A DNA stretch of 64,000 nucleotides from Candidatus Epulonipiscium viviparus (GCF_030708075.1 NZ_CP117982.1:372001-436000); one strand, 5' to 3'. Numbered from the stretch's first letter, positions 9,879-18,150 are shown. Translations and numbers: made by a program. Notes: a model not told the origin generated them from the sequence alone.

Positions 9879-10214
9879 ATGCAGAAAGTAGTAGAAATTT
9901 CATATTTATTTGACTTTTATCAAAATCTCTTTACGCAACGGCAAAAGGATTTGATCAGTGGCTATTATTTTGAAGATTTAACTTTGAGCGAACTAGGAGA
10001 TATGTATAAAATTAGTCGGCAAAGTGTACATGAAACTATAAAAAATGCAGAAATAAAGTTGCTGGAGTTAGAATATAAACTTGGATTTGTAAAAAGATTT
10101 CAAAATATGAGAGCGATTGTAGACAAAATTGATAAAACAATTACTGTTCCCCTAGAAGAGCAAGATGTGAGACGTTTAAAAAATTTGATATCAGAGTTAA
10201 AAAATGAAGTTTAG
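9879..10214 (+). CDS. ylxM: YlxM-family helix-turn-helix protein of the SRP operon
   Basis: A 111-residue sigma-region-4-like protein. The sequence runs from V-E-I-S-Y-L-F-D-F-Y through the helix-turn-helix L-S-E-L-G-D-M-Y-K-I-S-R-Q-S-V-H, the classic YlxM signature. The family lies directly upstream of ffh in Firmicutes and has been linked to SRP function. The ATG at 9879 is preferred because GGAG lies 6 bases upstream and family proteins begin at this point. A TTG at 9867 would add four residues. It ends 11 bases before ffh, within the same operon. Confidence 0.9.
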   Translation: MQKVVEISYLFDFYQNLFTQRQKDLISGYYFEDLTLSELGDMYKISRQSVHETIKNAEIKLLELEYKLGFVKRFQNMRAIVDKIDKTITVPLEEQDVRRLKNLISELKNEV

Positions 10215-10225
10215 GAGGACATGAA

Positions 10226-11560
10226 ATGGCTTTTGATCAATTATCAACCAAACTGCAAGATGTATTTAAGAACCTAAAAAGTAAGGGAAAGTTAACAGAA
10301 AAAGATGTAAAAGCGGCATTGCGAGAAGTGAAGCTGGCATTACTAGAAGCTGACGTAAACTTTAGGGTAGTAAAAGGCTTTATCAAATCTATTGAAGAGC
10401 GAGCTGTTGGAGAAGAGGTAATGTCTAGCTTAACTCCGGGGCAACAAGTAATAAAGATAGTTAACGACGAGCTGGTAGATTTAATGGGAAGTACGCAAAG
10501 TAAAATTTTGTTTGCATCGAAAGGAATAACGCCAATATTGATGGTGGGCCTACAAGGTGCGGGAAAAACAACAACAGCGGGAAAGTTAGCAAACCTGATA
10601 AAAGCTCAGGGAAAGCGTCCGTTGCTCGTTGCGTGTGACGTATATAGACCGGCAGCGATAGAGCAATTAAAAAAAGTCGCATCGCAAGTAAACGTACCAG
10701 TGTTTGCATTAGGAACAAAAGTAAACCCGGTAGACATATCAAAGCAAGCCATGGAGTACGCAAAGGCAAATAATCACGACGTAGTAATTATCGATACAGC
10801 AGGACGATTGCATATAGACGAAGTTCTGATGGGCGAATTAAAAAATATAAAGAGTGAAGTAAAGCCAAAAGAGATACTATTAGTAGTGGATGCGATGACG
10901 GGGCAAGACGCCGTAAATGTTGCGGAGTCATTTAATGGAGCACTGGGAATAGATGGCGTGGTTATGACAAAGTTAGACGGAGATAATAGAGGAGGAGCGG
11001 CGCTATCTGTAAAAGCAGTAACAAATAAACCTATAAAATATGTAGGTATGGGCGAAAAGTTATCCGAGCTTGAGCCATTTTATCCCGAAAGAATGGCATC
11101 AAGGATTTTGGGAATGGGCGATATGCTAACGCTTATAGAAAAAGCGCAGCAAAGCTTTGACGAAGAAAAAAGCCGTGAGTTAGAAGCAAAGATTAGAAAA
11201 GCGGAGTTTGATTTTAACGATTTCTTAGAGCAAATGAAACAAGTTAGGAATATGGGGCCTATTGGCGATCTACTGAGTATGATACCAGGAATGAACAAAG
11301 CAAAAATGGGAGATATAAATGTAGATGAGAAGCAAATGTCTAGAATAGAAGCGATAGTTTTGTCGATGACTAAGGAAGAAAGGCAAAATCCTAGCATACT
11401 AAATTTATCTCGAAAGAAGCGAATTGCGAGAGGTTCAGGTTGCGATATCTCGGAAGTAAATCGACTTGTTAAACAGTTTGACCAAATGAAGACCATGATG
11501 AAGCAATTTTCGGGAATGGCAAAAGGCAAGAAAGGAAAGTTTAAGCTTCCTTTTATGTAA
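10226..11560 (+). CDS. ffh: Signal recognition particle protein Ffh (SRP54)
   Basis: A 444-residue GTPase that binds SRP RNA and signal sequences and delivers ribosomes to FtsY at the membrane. An N-terminal four-helix N domain is followed by the G domain with G-L-Q-G-A-G-K-T-T-T, D-V-Y-R-P-A-A, D-T-A-G-R-L and T-K-L-D-G-D-N-R-G-G. A methionine-rich M domain ends in a basic tail. Length is normal. The start has GGAGG 8 bases upstream. It is the second gene of the ylxM-ffh-rpsP group. Confidence 0.98.
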   Translation: MAFDQLSTKLQDVFKNLKSKGKLTEKDVKAALREVKLALLEADVNFRVVKGFIKSIEERAVGEEVMSSLTPGQQVIKIVNDELVDLMGSTQSKILFASKGITPILMVGLQGAGKTTTAGKLANLIKAQGKRPLLVACDVYRPAAIEQLKKVASQVNVPVFALGTKVNPVDISKQAMEYAKANNHDVVIIDTAGRLHIDEVLMGELKNIKSEVKPKEILLVVDAMTGQDAVNVAESFNGALGIDGVVMTKLDGDNRGGAALSVKAVTNKPIKYVGMGEKLSELEPFYPERMASRILGMGDMLTLIEKAQQSFDEEKSRELEAKIRKAEFDFNDFLEQMKQVRNMGPIGDLLSMIPGMNKAKMGDINVDEKQMSRIEAIVLSMTKEERQNPSILNLSRKKRIARGSGCDISEVNRLVKQFDQMKTMMKQFSGMAKGKKGKFKLPFM

Positions 11561-11601
11561 AATAATAATGCAAGAAAAAAATAATTTAATGAGGTGAAGA
11601 A

Positions 11602-11850
11602 ATGGCAGTAAAAATACGTTTAAAAAGAATGGGTGCAAAGAAGGCGCCGTTTTATAGAGTAGTAGTAGCAGATTCTAGATACCCTAGAGATGGCAGATTT
11701 ATAGAAGAAGTGGGATACTTTAATCCTTGTAGTGAGCCAAATGAGCTTAATTTAAATCAGGAATCTATTCAAAAATGGTTAAAAACAGGTGCAAAACCAA
11801 CAGAAACGGTAAAAGCGCTGATCAAAAAATCTGGAATAGAGATGAAGTAA
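11602..11850 (+). CDS. rpsP: Small ribosomal subunit protein bS16
   Basis: An 82-residue protein with the S16 opening [11 protein letters not shown], the [11 protein letters not shown] core, and the Y-F-N-P segment. It stabilises 16S rRNA folding in the 30S subunit. A GAGGTG site precedes the ATG. A terminator-like hairpin follows at once (11851-11872), which may set the higher output needed for a ribosomal protein compared with rimM and trmD. The KH-domain gene khpA that commonly follows rpsP is absent. Confidence 0.98.
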   Translation: MAVKIRLKRMGAKKAPFYRVVVADSRYPRDGRFIEEVGYFNPCSEPNELNLNQESIQKWLKTGAKPTETVKALIKKSGIEMK

Positions 11851-11872
11851 GGGGCACACTGCCCCTTTTTTT
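11851..11872 (+). terminator. Intrinsic terminator or attenuator between rpsP and rimM
   Basis: GGGGCA and TGCCCC pair around a 3-base loop and are followed by seven T. It starts at the base after the rpsP stop, so only part of transcription should continue into rimM-trmD. Confidence 0.85.
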
Positions 11873-11899
11873 ATGCAGAATAATATAGAGGAGAGAATT

Positions 11900-12412
11900 A
11901 TGGAAACACTAACAGTAGGAAAAATTGTAAATACACATGGTATCAAAGGAGAGTTGAGAATTGTACCATCCACAGATGATGTCAATAGATTCAAAAAATT
12001 TGAGAGTATTTATATCGATTGCAAAGGGCTCAGGGAATATAATATAGAAGGTGTGAGATTTCATAAAAAATTTGTATTGATAAAATTTAAGGGGGTAAAT
12101 TCTATAGAAGAAGGAGAAATATTTAAAAATTGCTTTGTAAAAATAGATAAGCAAACAGCAGAGCCATTGGATGATGATGAGTATTATATAAACGATTTGT
12201 ATGGATTGAGTGTAAATACAGAAGACGGCAGATTTTTGGGAGTGTTAGACGACGTGTTATTTGGCAAAGCAAACGACGTGTATGTGGTAGAGAGAGAAGA
12301 CGGACAAAAGGCACCGCTACTAATACCGGCAATAAAGAGTTGTGTTTTGAATATTGATATAGCAGAAGGAGTAATGACGGTAAGATTGTTAAAAGGGTTA
12401 GAAGAAGTATGA
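11900..12412 (+). CDS. rimM: Ribosome maturation factor RimM
   Basis: A 170-residue 30S assembly factor. The N-terminal RimM barrel opens with V-G-K-I-V-N-T-H-G-I-K-G-E-L. The C-terminal PRC-barrel includes Y-Y-I-N-D-L-Y-G and a V-L-L-I-P-A-I-like stretch. The ATG at 11900 has GAGGAGAG upstream and matches the family start. An in-frame ATG at 11873 lies inside the T-run of the preceding terminator and is unlikely. Its last four bases overlap the trmD start (ATGA), indicating translational coupling. Confidence 0.97.
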   Translation: METLTVGKIVNTHGIKGELRIVPSTDDVNRFKKFESIYIDCKGLREYNIEGVRFHKKFVLIKFKGVNSIEEGEIFKNCFVKIDKQTAEPLDDDEYYINDLYGLSVNTEDGRFLGVLDDVLFGKANDVYVVEREDGQKAPLLIPAIKSCVLNIDIAEGVMTVRLLKGLEEV

Positions 12413-13137
12413 AAATTGTAATAATGACATTGTTTCCTGAAATGATAGAAGACGCGGTTAGACATAGTATAATGGGAAGAGCAATAGAAAACGGGTTGAT
12501 ACAAATAGAAGCGGTAGATTTTAGAGCTTTTTCGGGAAACAAGCATAACCAAGTAGACGACTACCCATATGGCGGCGGAGCGGGGATGTTGATAATGGCA
12601 AAGCCGGTTGTAGACTGCTATCGGCATATAGCAAAAGAGATGAAAAGCCCGCGAGTGATGTATATGACGCCAGCTGGAAAAGTGTGGAATCAAGAGATGG
12701 CAATAGAATATTCTAAAGAGGAAGAAGTTGTTATTTTGTGTGGACACTATGAAGGAATAGACCAAAGAGCAATAGAGGCGATAGTGACAGACGAAGTTTC
12801 GATAGGAGACTTTATATTAACGGGAGGAGAACTGGCGGCGATGGTGGTCGCAGATAGTATAATTAGATTGTTGCCGAATGTGTTAGGAAAAGAAGAATCG
12901 TTTGAAAAAGAAAGTTTTAGCGAAGGATTGCTAGAGCATGATCATTATACGAGGCCACAAAATTTTGAAGGAAGAGAGGTGCCAGAAGTATTGCTATCGG
13001 GAAATCATAAAAATATAGAGATGTATAGAAGAGAAAATTCGCTATTAAACACTTTAAAGAAGCGACCAGATTTGTTGAAAACGGTCGAATTAGCAGAAAA
13101 AGATAAGAAAATTCTCAAAAAATACAATTATTTTTAA
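12409..13137 (+). CDS. trmD: tRNA (guanine-37-N1)-methyltransferase TrmD
   Basis: A 242-residue SPOUT methyltransferase that makes m1G37 in tRNAs with G at position 36, preventing +1 frameshifting. Diagnostic stretches are D-D-Y-P-Y-G-G-G-A-G-M, C-G-H-Y-E-G-I-D-Q-R and the trefoil-knot segment I-G-D-F-I-L-T-G-G-E-L. It overlaps rimM by four bases. The usual next gene rplS is not present. A tRNA operon follows instead. Confidence 0.98.
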   Translation: MKIVIMTLFPEMIEDAVRHSIMGRAIENGLIQIEAVDFRAFSGNKHNQVDDYPYGGGAGMLIMAKPVVDCYRHIAKEMKSPRVMYMTPAGKVWNQEMAIEYSKEEEVVILCGHYEGIDQRAIEAIVTDEVSIGDFILTGGELAAMVVADSIIRLLPNVLGKEESFEKESFSEGLLEHDHYTRPQNFEGREVPEVLLSGNHKNIEMYRRENSLLNTLKKRPDLLKTVELAEKDKKILKKYNYF

Positions 13138-13145
13138 AAAAAGTG

Positions 13146-13174
13146 TTGACTTCTGTAGCAATATGGTATATACT
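13146..13174 (+). promoter_or_regulatory. Sigma-A-type promoter of the tRNA cluster
   Basis: TTGACT at 13146 and TATACT at 13169 are separated by 17 bases. The first tRNA begins 40 bases after the -10 box. The promoter lies directly after the trmD stop. Confidence 0.75.
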
Positions 13175-13213
13175 TCATTTTGTCAACGAGAAGTCGACAG
13201 CAAGCATTATTAT

Positions 13214-13284
13214 GCGGGTGTAGTTCAATGGTAGAACACCAGCCTTCCAAGCTGGTTACGTGGGTTCGATTCCCATCACCCGCT
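13214..13284 (+). tRNA. tRNA-Gly (anticodon TCC)
   Basis: The cloverleaf has acceptor GCGGGTG paired with CACCCGC, an anticodon loop CTTCCAA and a GGGTTCGATTCCC T-arm. CCA is not encoded. First gene of a six-tRNA cluster. Confidence 0.95.
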
Positions 13285-13288
13285 GTAT

Positions 13289-13362
<74 letters not shown>

Positions 13363-13366
13363 GTAT

Positions 13367-13441
13367 GGTGGGAATAGCTCAGTCGGTTAGAGCGCCAGAT
13401 TGTGGTCCTGGAGGTCGTGGGTTCGATCCCCATTTTCCACC
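13367..13441 (+). tRNA. tRNA-His (anticodon GTG)
   Basis: The anticodon loop TTGTGGT gives GTG. An extra G at position -1 (13367) pairs with the C discriminator (13441), the identity mark of tRNA-His. The acceptor is GTGGGAA with TTTCCAC. Confidence 0.95.
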
Positions 13442-13448
13442 CTTACAT

Positions 13449-13520
13449 AGGGTTATCGCCAAGCGGTAAGGCACAGGATTTTGATTCCTGCATTCGAAGG
13501 TTCGAATCCTTCTAGCCCTG
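13449..13520 (+). tRNA. tRNA-Gln (anticodon TTG)
   Basis: Acceptor AGGGTTA pairs with TAGCCCT. The loop TTTTGAT gives anticodon TTG. The D-arm GCCAAGCGGTAAGGC is typical of bacterial tRNA-Gln. Confidence 0.95.
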
Positions 13521-13532
13521 AATTTATAATGT

Positions 13533-13605
13533 GAGTCACTAGCTCAGTAGGTAGAGCACTTGACTTTTAATCAAGTGGTCCCGGGTTCGAGCCCCGGGTG
13601 GCTCA
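13533..13605 (+). tRNA. tRNA-Lys (anticodon TTT)
   Basis: Acceptor GAGTCAC pairs with GTGGCTC. The anticodon stem CTTGA/TCAAG holds the loop CTTTTAA. The T-arm CCGGGTTCGAGCCCCGG is strong. The discriminator base is A. Confidence 0.95.
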
Positions 13606-13611
13606 GTATAT

Positions 13612-13693
13612 GCGGATGTGGCGGAATTGGCAGACGCACTAGACTTAGGATCTAGCGCCGAGAGGTGTAAGGGTTCGACTCCCTTCATCCGCA
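13612..13693 (+). tRNA. tRNA-Leu (anticodon TAG)
   Basis: Acceptor GCGGATG pairs with CATCCGC. The anticodon stem CTAGA/TCTAG holds the loop CTTAGGA. A long variable arm marks it as class II. Confidence 0.95.
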
Positions 13694-13702
13694 TATTATA
13701 GA

Positions 13703-13730
13703 GGTCTCTCATTTTGTGAGAGGCCTTTTG
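13703..13730 (+). terminator. Terminator of the tRNA operon
   Basis: GGTCTCTCA and TGAGAGGCC form a 9-bp stem with a short T-rich loop, then four T. It lies 10 bases after tRNA-Leu. Confidence 0.85.
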
Positions 13731-13776
13731 TTATGCGAAAAAAATTTATTGTGTATATGACAAAAATACAAATATT

Positions 13777-13806
13777 TTCACTAAAATATTAAAACGTGCA
13801 TATAAT
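13777..13806 (+). promoter_or_regulatory. Promoter of the YedF-like gene
   Basis: TTCACT at 13777 and a perfect TATAAT at 13801 are 18 bases apart. The start codon follows at 13838 with an AGGAGTGA ribosome site. Confidence 0.7.
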
Positions 13807-13837
13807 AAAGAAACTGATATTTTAGGAGTGAAGGTAT

Positions 13838-14176
13838 ATGTACAATAGTGTAGTAATAATAAATAGCGAAACTTTAGGTAGAGGTGACGACGGTGTAGGA
13901 AGCAGTTTGCTAGGAGTATTTCTTAGAAAAATTTTGGCATCACCAGTTCGTCCTGATGCAATTGTATTTTATAATTCTGGGGTGAGACTTTTGACTCATG
14001 GCTCTTTATTTTTAGATATATTGAATGCTTTAGAGCAATATGGAGTGGAGTTGATTGCTTGTGGAACTTGTGTTTATAAAGTTTGTGGGCAAAACTCTCT
14101 TTTGGTAGGAAGAATTAGTAATATGGATGAAATTGGGCAAATTTTATTATATGCTAGAAAAACGCTTACATTATAA
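13838..14176 (+). CDS. DsrE-family protein, YedF C-terminal domain only
   Basis: A 112-residue protein matching the C-terminal half of the YedF selenium-metabolism family (DsrE fold): G-R-G-D-D at the start, F-Y-N-S-G-V-R-L, then the paired-cysteine stretch A-C-G-T-C-V-Y. In the usual protein a TusA/SirA domain precedes this domain. Here it is absent and the gene has its own promoter and ribosome site, so it appears to be a stand-alone single-domain version. Family members are linked to sulfur relay or selenium handling, but the reaction is not established. No selenophosphate synthase or cysteine desulfurase lies nearby. It is monocistronic, closed by a terminator at 14187. Confidence 0.75.
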   Translation: MYNSVVIINSETLGRGDDGVGSSLLGVFLRKILASPVRPDAIVFYNSGVRLLTHGSLFLDILNALEQYGVELIACGTCVYKVCGQNSLLVGRISNMDEIGQILLYARKTLTL

Positions 14177-14186
14177 TATTAAATTG

Positions 14187-14227
14187 GTGGCAAGTTATTA
14201 GTGTAAGAGCTAATGCTTGCCACTTTT
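14187..14227 (+). terminator. Terminator after the YedF-like gene
   Basis: GTGGCAAG and CTTGCCAC pair, with an inner ATTAG/CTAAT stem, and are followed by TTTT. It separates this gene from murB. Confidence 0.85.
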
Positions 14228-14263
14228 CTATTTATAACATTAAAAAAATTAGGAGAAAAATAT

Positions 14264-15163
14264 ATGAAAGAATTAATAGAGCAATTGACATTGTTTTTAA
14301 AACCAAAGCAGATTAAAATAGATGAGTTTTTAAATAAATATACTTCGTTTAAAATTGGAGGGCCAGCAAGGGTTTTGGTGAAGCCTGCAGGCATGGATGA
14401 AATTGCTAGAATAATTAATGTTTGTAAAAGCAGAAATGTTAAATACTATATATTAGGGAGAGGAACTAATATCCTAGCAAATGATAAGGGATATGATGGT
14501 GTAATCATATTACTGAGCGAAAATTTTAGCGAAGTAAGCATAAGTGGAAATGTGATTACAGCGGCTGCGGGGGCAAAGCTTAGCAATGTTGCTCAACTAG
14601 CAAGAGAAAATGCCCTTACTGGATTTGAATTTGCACATGGTATTCCGGGAACGATAGGGGGTGCGGTGGCAATGAATGCCGGGGCTTATGATGGCGAAAT
14701 GAAAGATGTTGTGGTCACGGCTGTTGTGTTGATGCCTAATGGAGAGCAAAAAACTTTGTCTAATGAAGAACTAGAATTAGGGTATAGGACAAGTGTAATT
14801 GTAAAAGAAGGATTGGTTGTATTATCGGCAGCAATCGAATTGAAAAAGGCAAGCAAAGATGAGATTAGTAATAAGATGAAAGACTTTGGGCAAAGACGAC
14901 GCGATAAGCAGCCGTTGAATTATCCTAGCGCAGGGAGCACATTTAAGCGCCCGACAGGATATTTTGCTGGAAAGCTCATCGAAGATGCAAACTTATCTGG
15001 ATTTAGAATCGGAGATGCGATGGTATCTGATAAGCATTGTGGCTTTGTGATAAATGTGGGTAATGCAACGTTTGAAGATGTAACTAAATTGATAGAAGAA
15101 GTTAAGAAGCGAGTATTTGAAAAATTTGGAGTTATGTTAGAAGAAGAAGTGAAAATACTATAG
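14264..15163 (+). CDS. murB: UDP-N-acetylenolpyruvoylglucosamine reductase MurB
   Basis: A 299-residue FAD enzyme that reduces UDP-GlcNAc-enolpyruvate to UDP-MurNAc with NADPH, in the cytosolic part of peptidoglycan synthesis. Visible are the FAD-binding T-S-F-K-I-G-G-P-A, L-G-R-G-T-N-I-L and G-I-P-G-T-I-G-G-A-V stretches, Y-R-T-S in the middle, and the catalytic P-S-A-G-S-T-F-K-R-P. The ATG at 14264 has AGGAG 9 bases upstream. An upstream in-frame ATG at 14213 overlaps the terminator stem and is rejected. First gene of the conserved murB-rapZ-yvcK-whiA-crh run. Confidence 0.97.
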   Translation: MKELIEQLTLFLKPKQIKIDEFLNKYTSFKIGGPARVLVKPAGMDEIARIINVCKSRNVKYYILGRGTNILANDKGYDGVIILLSENFSEVSISGNVITAAAGAKLSNVAQLARENALTGFEFAHGIPGTIGGAVAMNAGAYDGEMKDVVVTAVVLMPNGEQKTLSNEELELGYRTSVIVKEGLVVLSAAIELKKASKDEISNKMKDFGQRRRDKQPLNYPSAGSTFKRPTGYFAGKLIEDANLSGFRIGDAMVSDKHCGFVINVGNATFEDVTKLIEEVKKRVFEKFGVMLEEEVKIL

Positions 15164-15181
15164 ACGAAAGGACATAGGGAT

Positions 15182-16048
15182 ATGGAATTTATAATAGTAA
15201 CAGGAATGTCAGGTGCAGGAAAAAGTACGGCTATAAAGTGCTTTGAAGATATTGGATACTATTGTATTGACAACTTACCTCCAGGACTTTTGCCCAATTT
15301 TATTGAACTAGTAACAGATAAGGTTCATCAATTTAAAAAGATTGTACTGGGTATTGACATCAGAGGTGGAATGTCATTTGATGAAATATTTATTAATCTG
15401 GAAGGGTTAAAAGAATATCATCATACTGTACTATTTTTTGAATGTGGTGATTTAGAACTGATAAAAAGATTTAAAGAAACTCGCAGAATCCATCCTCTAG
15501 CAAAAGGAAAGAGAATCCAAGATGCTATTATAAAGGAAAGAGGACTGCTGGAGAATATGAAGCAGCAGGCAAACTATATTGTAGATACAACCCATATTTT
15601 ACCAAAAGATGTAAAGGAATTATTAGTAAGTATGTTTGAGCAGAATACAGAATTTATGGGATTGGTAATTACTATTATAGTTTTTGGATTTAAGTATGGG
15701 GTACCGATAGATGCGGATTTAGTATTTGATGTTAGATTTTTAAAAAATCCGTTTTACGAGAAGCACCTAAGACCATATACAGGTCATGCGATAGAAGTTA
15801 GAGAGTATGTTTTTAGTGATGCGAATACGGAAATATTTATAAAAAAATTAGAAGACATGGTGGGTTTTTTGGCTCCGCTATATACTAAAGAAGGAAAAAA
15901 TCAATTGGTAATAGGTATTGGATGCACAGGAGGAAAGCATCGCTCGGTGGTGATCGCTAATGAATTGGAGGAATACTTAAAGAAGCAGAAATATATAGTG
16001 AATGTAGAATTTAGAGATATAGAAAAAGATTCGAAAAGGGGAAAATGA
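15182..16048 (+). CDS. rapZ: RNase adapter RapZ / nucleotide-binding YvcJ family
   Basis: A 288-residue P-loop protein with G-M-S-G-A-G-K-S near the N-terminus, I-D-N-L-P-P, and D-T-T at a Walker-B-like site. The C-terminal domain carries G-C-T-G-G-K-H-R-S-V. In E. coli RapZ controls glmZ decay and GlcN6P supply. In Bacillus YvcJ hydrolyses nucleotides and affects competence. Its molecular role in Clostridia is less clear. It lies 18 bases after murB and one base before yvcK, in the same operon. Confidence 0.96.
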   Translation: MEFIIVTGMSGAGKSTAIKCFEDIGYYCIDNLPPGLLPNFIELVTDKVHQFKKIVLGIDIRGGMSFDEIFINLEGLKEYHHTVLFFECGDLELIKRFKETRRIHPLAKGKRIQDAIIKERGLLENMKQQANYIVDTTHILPKDVKELLVSMFEQNTEFMGLVITIIVFGFKYGVPIDADLVFDVRFLKNPFYEKHLRPYTGHAIEVREYVFSDANTEIFIKKLEDMVGFLAPLYTKEGKNQLVIGIGCTGGKHRSVVIANELEEYLKKQKYIVNVEFRDIEKDSKRGK

Positions 16049-16049
16049 T

Positions 16050-17003
16050 ATGAAAGTGGTCGCTATAGGGGGAGGCACTGGCCTATCCACAATGCTAAGG
16101 GGATTAAAGAAATACACAAACGATATTACAGCCATAGTTACAGTCTCAGATAACGGAGGCAATTCGGGATTGCTAAGAGAAGAGTTAAATATTGTACCAC
16201 CAGGGGATATTAGAAATTGCTTAGTCTCATTGGCAAATACTGAACCAATAATGGAAGAACTATTGCAATATAGATTTAAGGAAGGAACGCTTAAGGGGCA
16301 AAATTTTGGCAACCTACTGTTGGCAGCATTGATAGATGTGAGCGGAAGCCTGAGTAATGCGGTTCAGGTGACGAGTAAGGTTCTTGCAATTACGGGTAAA
16401 GTTTTGCCGGTAACGCTGGAAAAAGTAAATTTACACGCTACGTTTGTGGATGAAGAAGAAATTGTGGGAGAGAAAGAAATAGTAGAATATGGAAAAAAGA
16501 AGAGAGTGCTAATTGACAAGATTATCTTGGAGCCAGAAAATGTGGAACCAACGACAGATGTTTTAAAGGCAATTAAAGAAGCGGATATGATTTTGTTGGG
16601 GCCTGGAAGTTTATATACAAGCGTAATTTCGAATTTGCTTATTAGTAAGGTGGCACGTGCAATAGTAAAAAGTTCTGCAAAAAAAATATATATCGCCAAT
16701 ATAATGAGTCAACCGGGTGAAACAACAGATTTTACAGTAGAAAGCCATGTGAAAGAGCTAGAAAAATACTTGGGCCAAAATGTTATAGATGCGGTGATAA
16801 TTAGTTCTACTAAGATAAAGAAAAAATATATTAAAAAATATGCAGAAGAAGGTGCGCACTTACTTAAATACAGTAAAAGGAGTAAAATTTGGAAGAAAAT
16901 ACAAGTCATAGAAGCGGATATTGCAAAGGTGGATCAAGCAGGGGGATATATTAGACATAATTCAGCCGAGCTTGCAAAATATATTTTTAAACATGGAGGA
17001 TAA
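16050..17003 (+). CDS. yvcK: Gluconeogenesis factor YvcK (CofD-like)
   Basis: A 317-residue CofD/YvcK-fold protein that binds UDP-sugars in Firmicutes and is needed for growth and cell shape on gluconeogenic carbon. Markers are the opening V-A-I-G-G-G-T-G-L-S, T-V-S-D-N-G-G-N-S-G, P-P-G-D-I-R-N-C-L and L-G-P-G-S-L-Y-T-S. The start follows the rapZ stop by one base, with an AGGGGAAA site inside rapZ. Its stop is followed one base later by the whiA start. Confidence 0.96.
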   Translation: MKVVAIGGGTGLSTMLRGLKKYTNDITAIVTVSDNGGNSGLLREELNIVPPGDIRNCLVSLANTEPIMEELLQYRFKEGTLKGQNFGNLLLAALIDVSGSLSNAVQVTSKVLAITGKVLPVTLEKVNLHATFVDEEEIVGEKEIVEYGKKKRVLIDKIILEPENVEPTTDVLKAIKEADMILLGPGSLYTSVISNLLISKVARAIVKSSAKKIYIANIMSQPGETTDFTVESHVKELEKYLGQNVIDAVIISSTKIKKKYIKKYAEEGAHLLKYSKRSKIWKKIQVIEADIAKVDQAGGYIRHNSAELAKYIFKHGG

Positions 17004-17004
17004 G

Positions 17005-17850
17005 ATGTCATTTTGTTTGCAGATTAAGGAGGAATTGATAGGTATCAAAGAAAACTTGTTAGAAGAATTACAGGGTTTTATATTTATTTCTGAAAAAATA
17101 GAAGCAGATAAGAGTGTTGTAATTTTGGAAATTGCCAATTATTACAAAAAATATGCTAATGTATTAAAAAAATGGGGATTTTGCACGATGGACTTTTCTG
17201 ATATAAATAAGTCTAAAAAAAATTTATTTACATTAACTATTGATAATGCTAAAATGAATATTGATGATTTAAGTAAATTTTCCAGCAAAAGAGCATTTAT
17301 TAGAGGTTTATTTTTGGGAGGTGGTACGCTGACAGATCCGAAAAAGGCGTATCATTTAGAATTTATTGCATATACAAAAGAGAAGGCTGAATTTATTCAG
17401 CATCTTTTAAATACCATGGGGATAGCGACAAAAGTGGTGAAGAGACGCAACAATTTTATTGTATATTTAAAAGAGAGTTCGTCGATAGTAGATTTATTAA
17501 ATATAATGGGAGCGCATATAGCTTTATTAGAGTTTGAAAATATTAGAGTTGTTAAAGAAGTGCGAAATCATGTTAATAGATCGGTAAATTGTGAATTAGC
17601 AAATATTTCCAAAACAGTTAGTAGTGCGATCATGCAATTAGATGACATCAAATTTTTAATGAAGACAATAGGATTGAATCACTTGCCAAGCAATTTAGAA
17701 GAATTAGCTCAACTGAGACTAGAATATACAGAAGCTACGTTAGGGGAGCTAGGTTCTAAGCTTAAAATGCCAGTTTCCAAATCTTGTGTTTCAAACCGAT
17801 TTAAAAAAATTAGGCAAATAGCAGAAGAAACGAGGAGGAGTTTTAGATGA
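17005..17850 (+). CDS. whiA: WhiA sporulation/cell-division regulator
   Basis: A 281-residue DNA-binding protein: an N-terminal domain related to LAGLIDADG endonucleases, then a C-terminal helix-turn-helix. Recognised stretches are S-F-C-L-Q-I-K-E-E-L at the start, A-F-I-R-G-L-F-L-G-G-G-T, R-R-N-N-F-I-V-Y-L-K and the C-terminal S-K-S-C-V-S-N-R-F-K-K-I. In Bacillus and Streptomyces WhiA links DNA to cell division or sporulation control. ATG 17005 has GGAGGA 4 bases upstream and the family start. In-frame upstream codons inside yvcK are rejected. Overlaps crh by four bases. Confidence 0.95.
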   Translation: MSFCLQIKEELIGIKENLLEELQGFIFISEKIEADKSVVILEIANYYKKYANVLKKWGFCTMDFSDINKSKKNLFTLTIDNAKMNIDDLSKFSSKRAFIRGLFLGGGTLTDPKKAYHLEFIAYTKEKAEFIQHLLNTMGIATKVVKRRNNFIVYLKESSSIVDLLNIMGAHIALLEFENIRVVKEVRNHVNRSVNCELANISKTVSSAIMQLDDIKFLMKTIGLNHLPSNLEELAQLRLEYTEATLGELGSKLKMPVSKSCVSNRFKKIRQIAEETRRSFR

Positions 17851-18122
17851 TTAATACAGCAGTAACTTTAAAGTTTAAGAATGGATTAGAAGCAAGACCA
17901 ACAGCTCTTTTTGTGCAGCTTGCAAGCAAATATGAGAGTCAGATTTTTATTAAATTGATGGATAAGAAGATTAATGCCAAGAGTATAATGGGAATGATGA
18001 GCCTTGGCAGTATTAAAGGCGAGCAGTTGGAGCTAATTGTTGATGGTGAAGACGAAGAAGATGCAACAGTAGCTTTGTGTGAATTTTTAGCAAAAGAAGA
18101 GGTCGTATTGGCGAGAAACTAG
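17847..18122 (+). CDS. Crh-like HPr-family protein with Glu at position 15
   Basis: A 91-residue HPr-fold protein. The active-site loop reads G-L-E-A-R-P, so the phosphorylatable His15 of HPr is replaced by Glu. The regulatory serine is kept in A-K-S-I-M-G (Ser46). Bacillus Crh has Gln15 and Ser46 and acts only in HPrK/CcpA carbon catabolite control, not in sugar phosphotransfer. This protein should likewise be unable to carry PEP-derived phosphate at residue 15. Position next to whiA matches crh in Bacillus. It overlaps whiA by four bases (ATGA), so the two are translationally coupled. Confidence 0.88.
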   Translation: MINTAVTLKFKNGLEARPTALFVQLASKYESQIFIKLMDKKINAKSIMGMMSLGSIKGEQLELIVDGEDEEDATVALCEFLAKEEVVLARN

Positions 18123-18150
18123 GGGGCATAATGCCTTTTAGTTTTTTTTT
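18121..18150 (+). terminator. Weak terminator after crh
   Basis: An 8-bp stem with three G-T pairs around a TAA loop (AGGGGGCA with TGCCTTTT) is followed after AG by a run of T. It begins within the crh stop codon. Confidence 0.55.
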
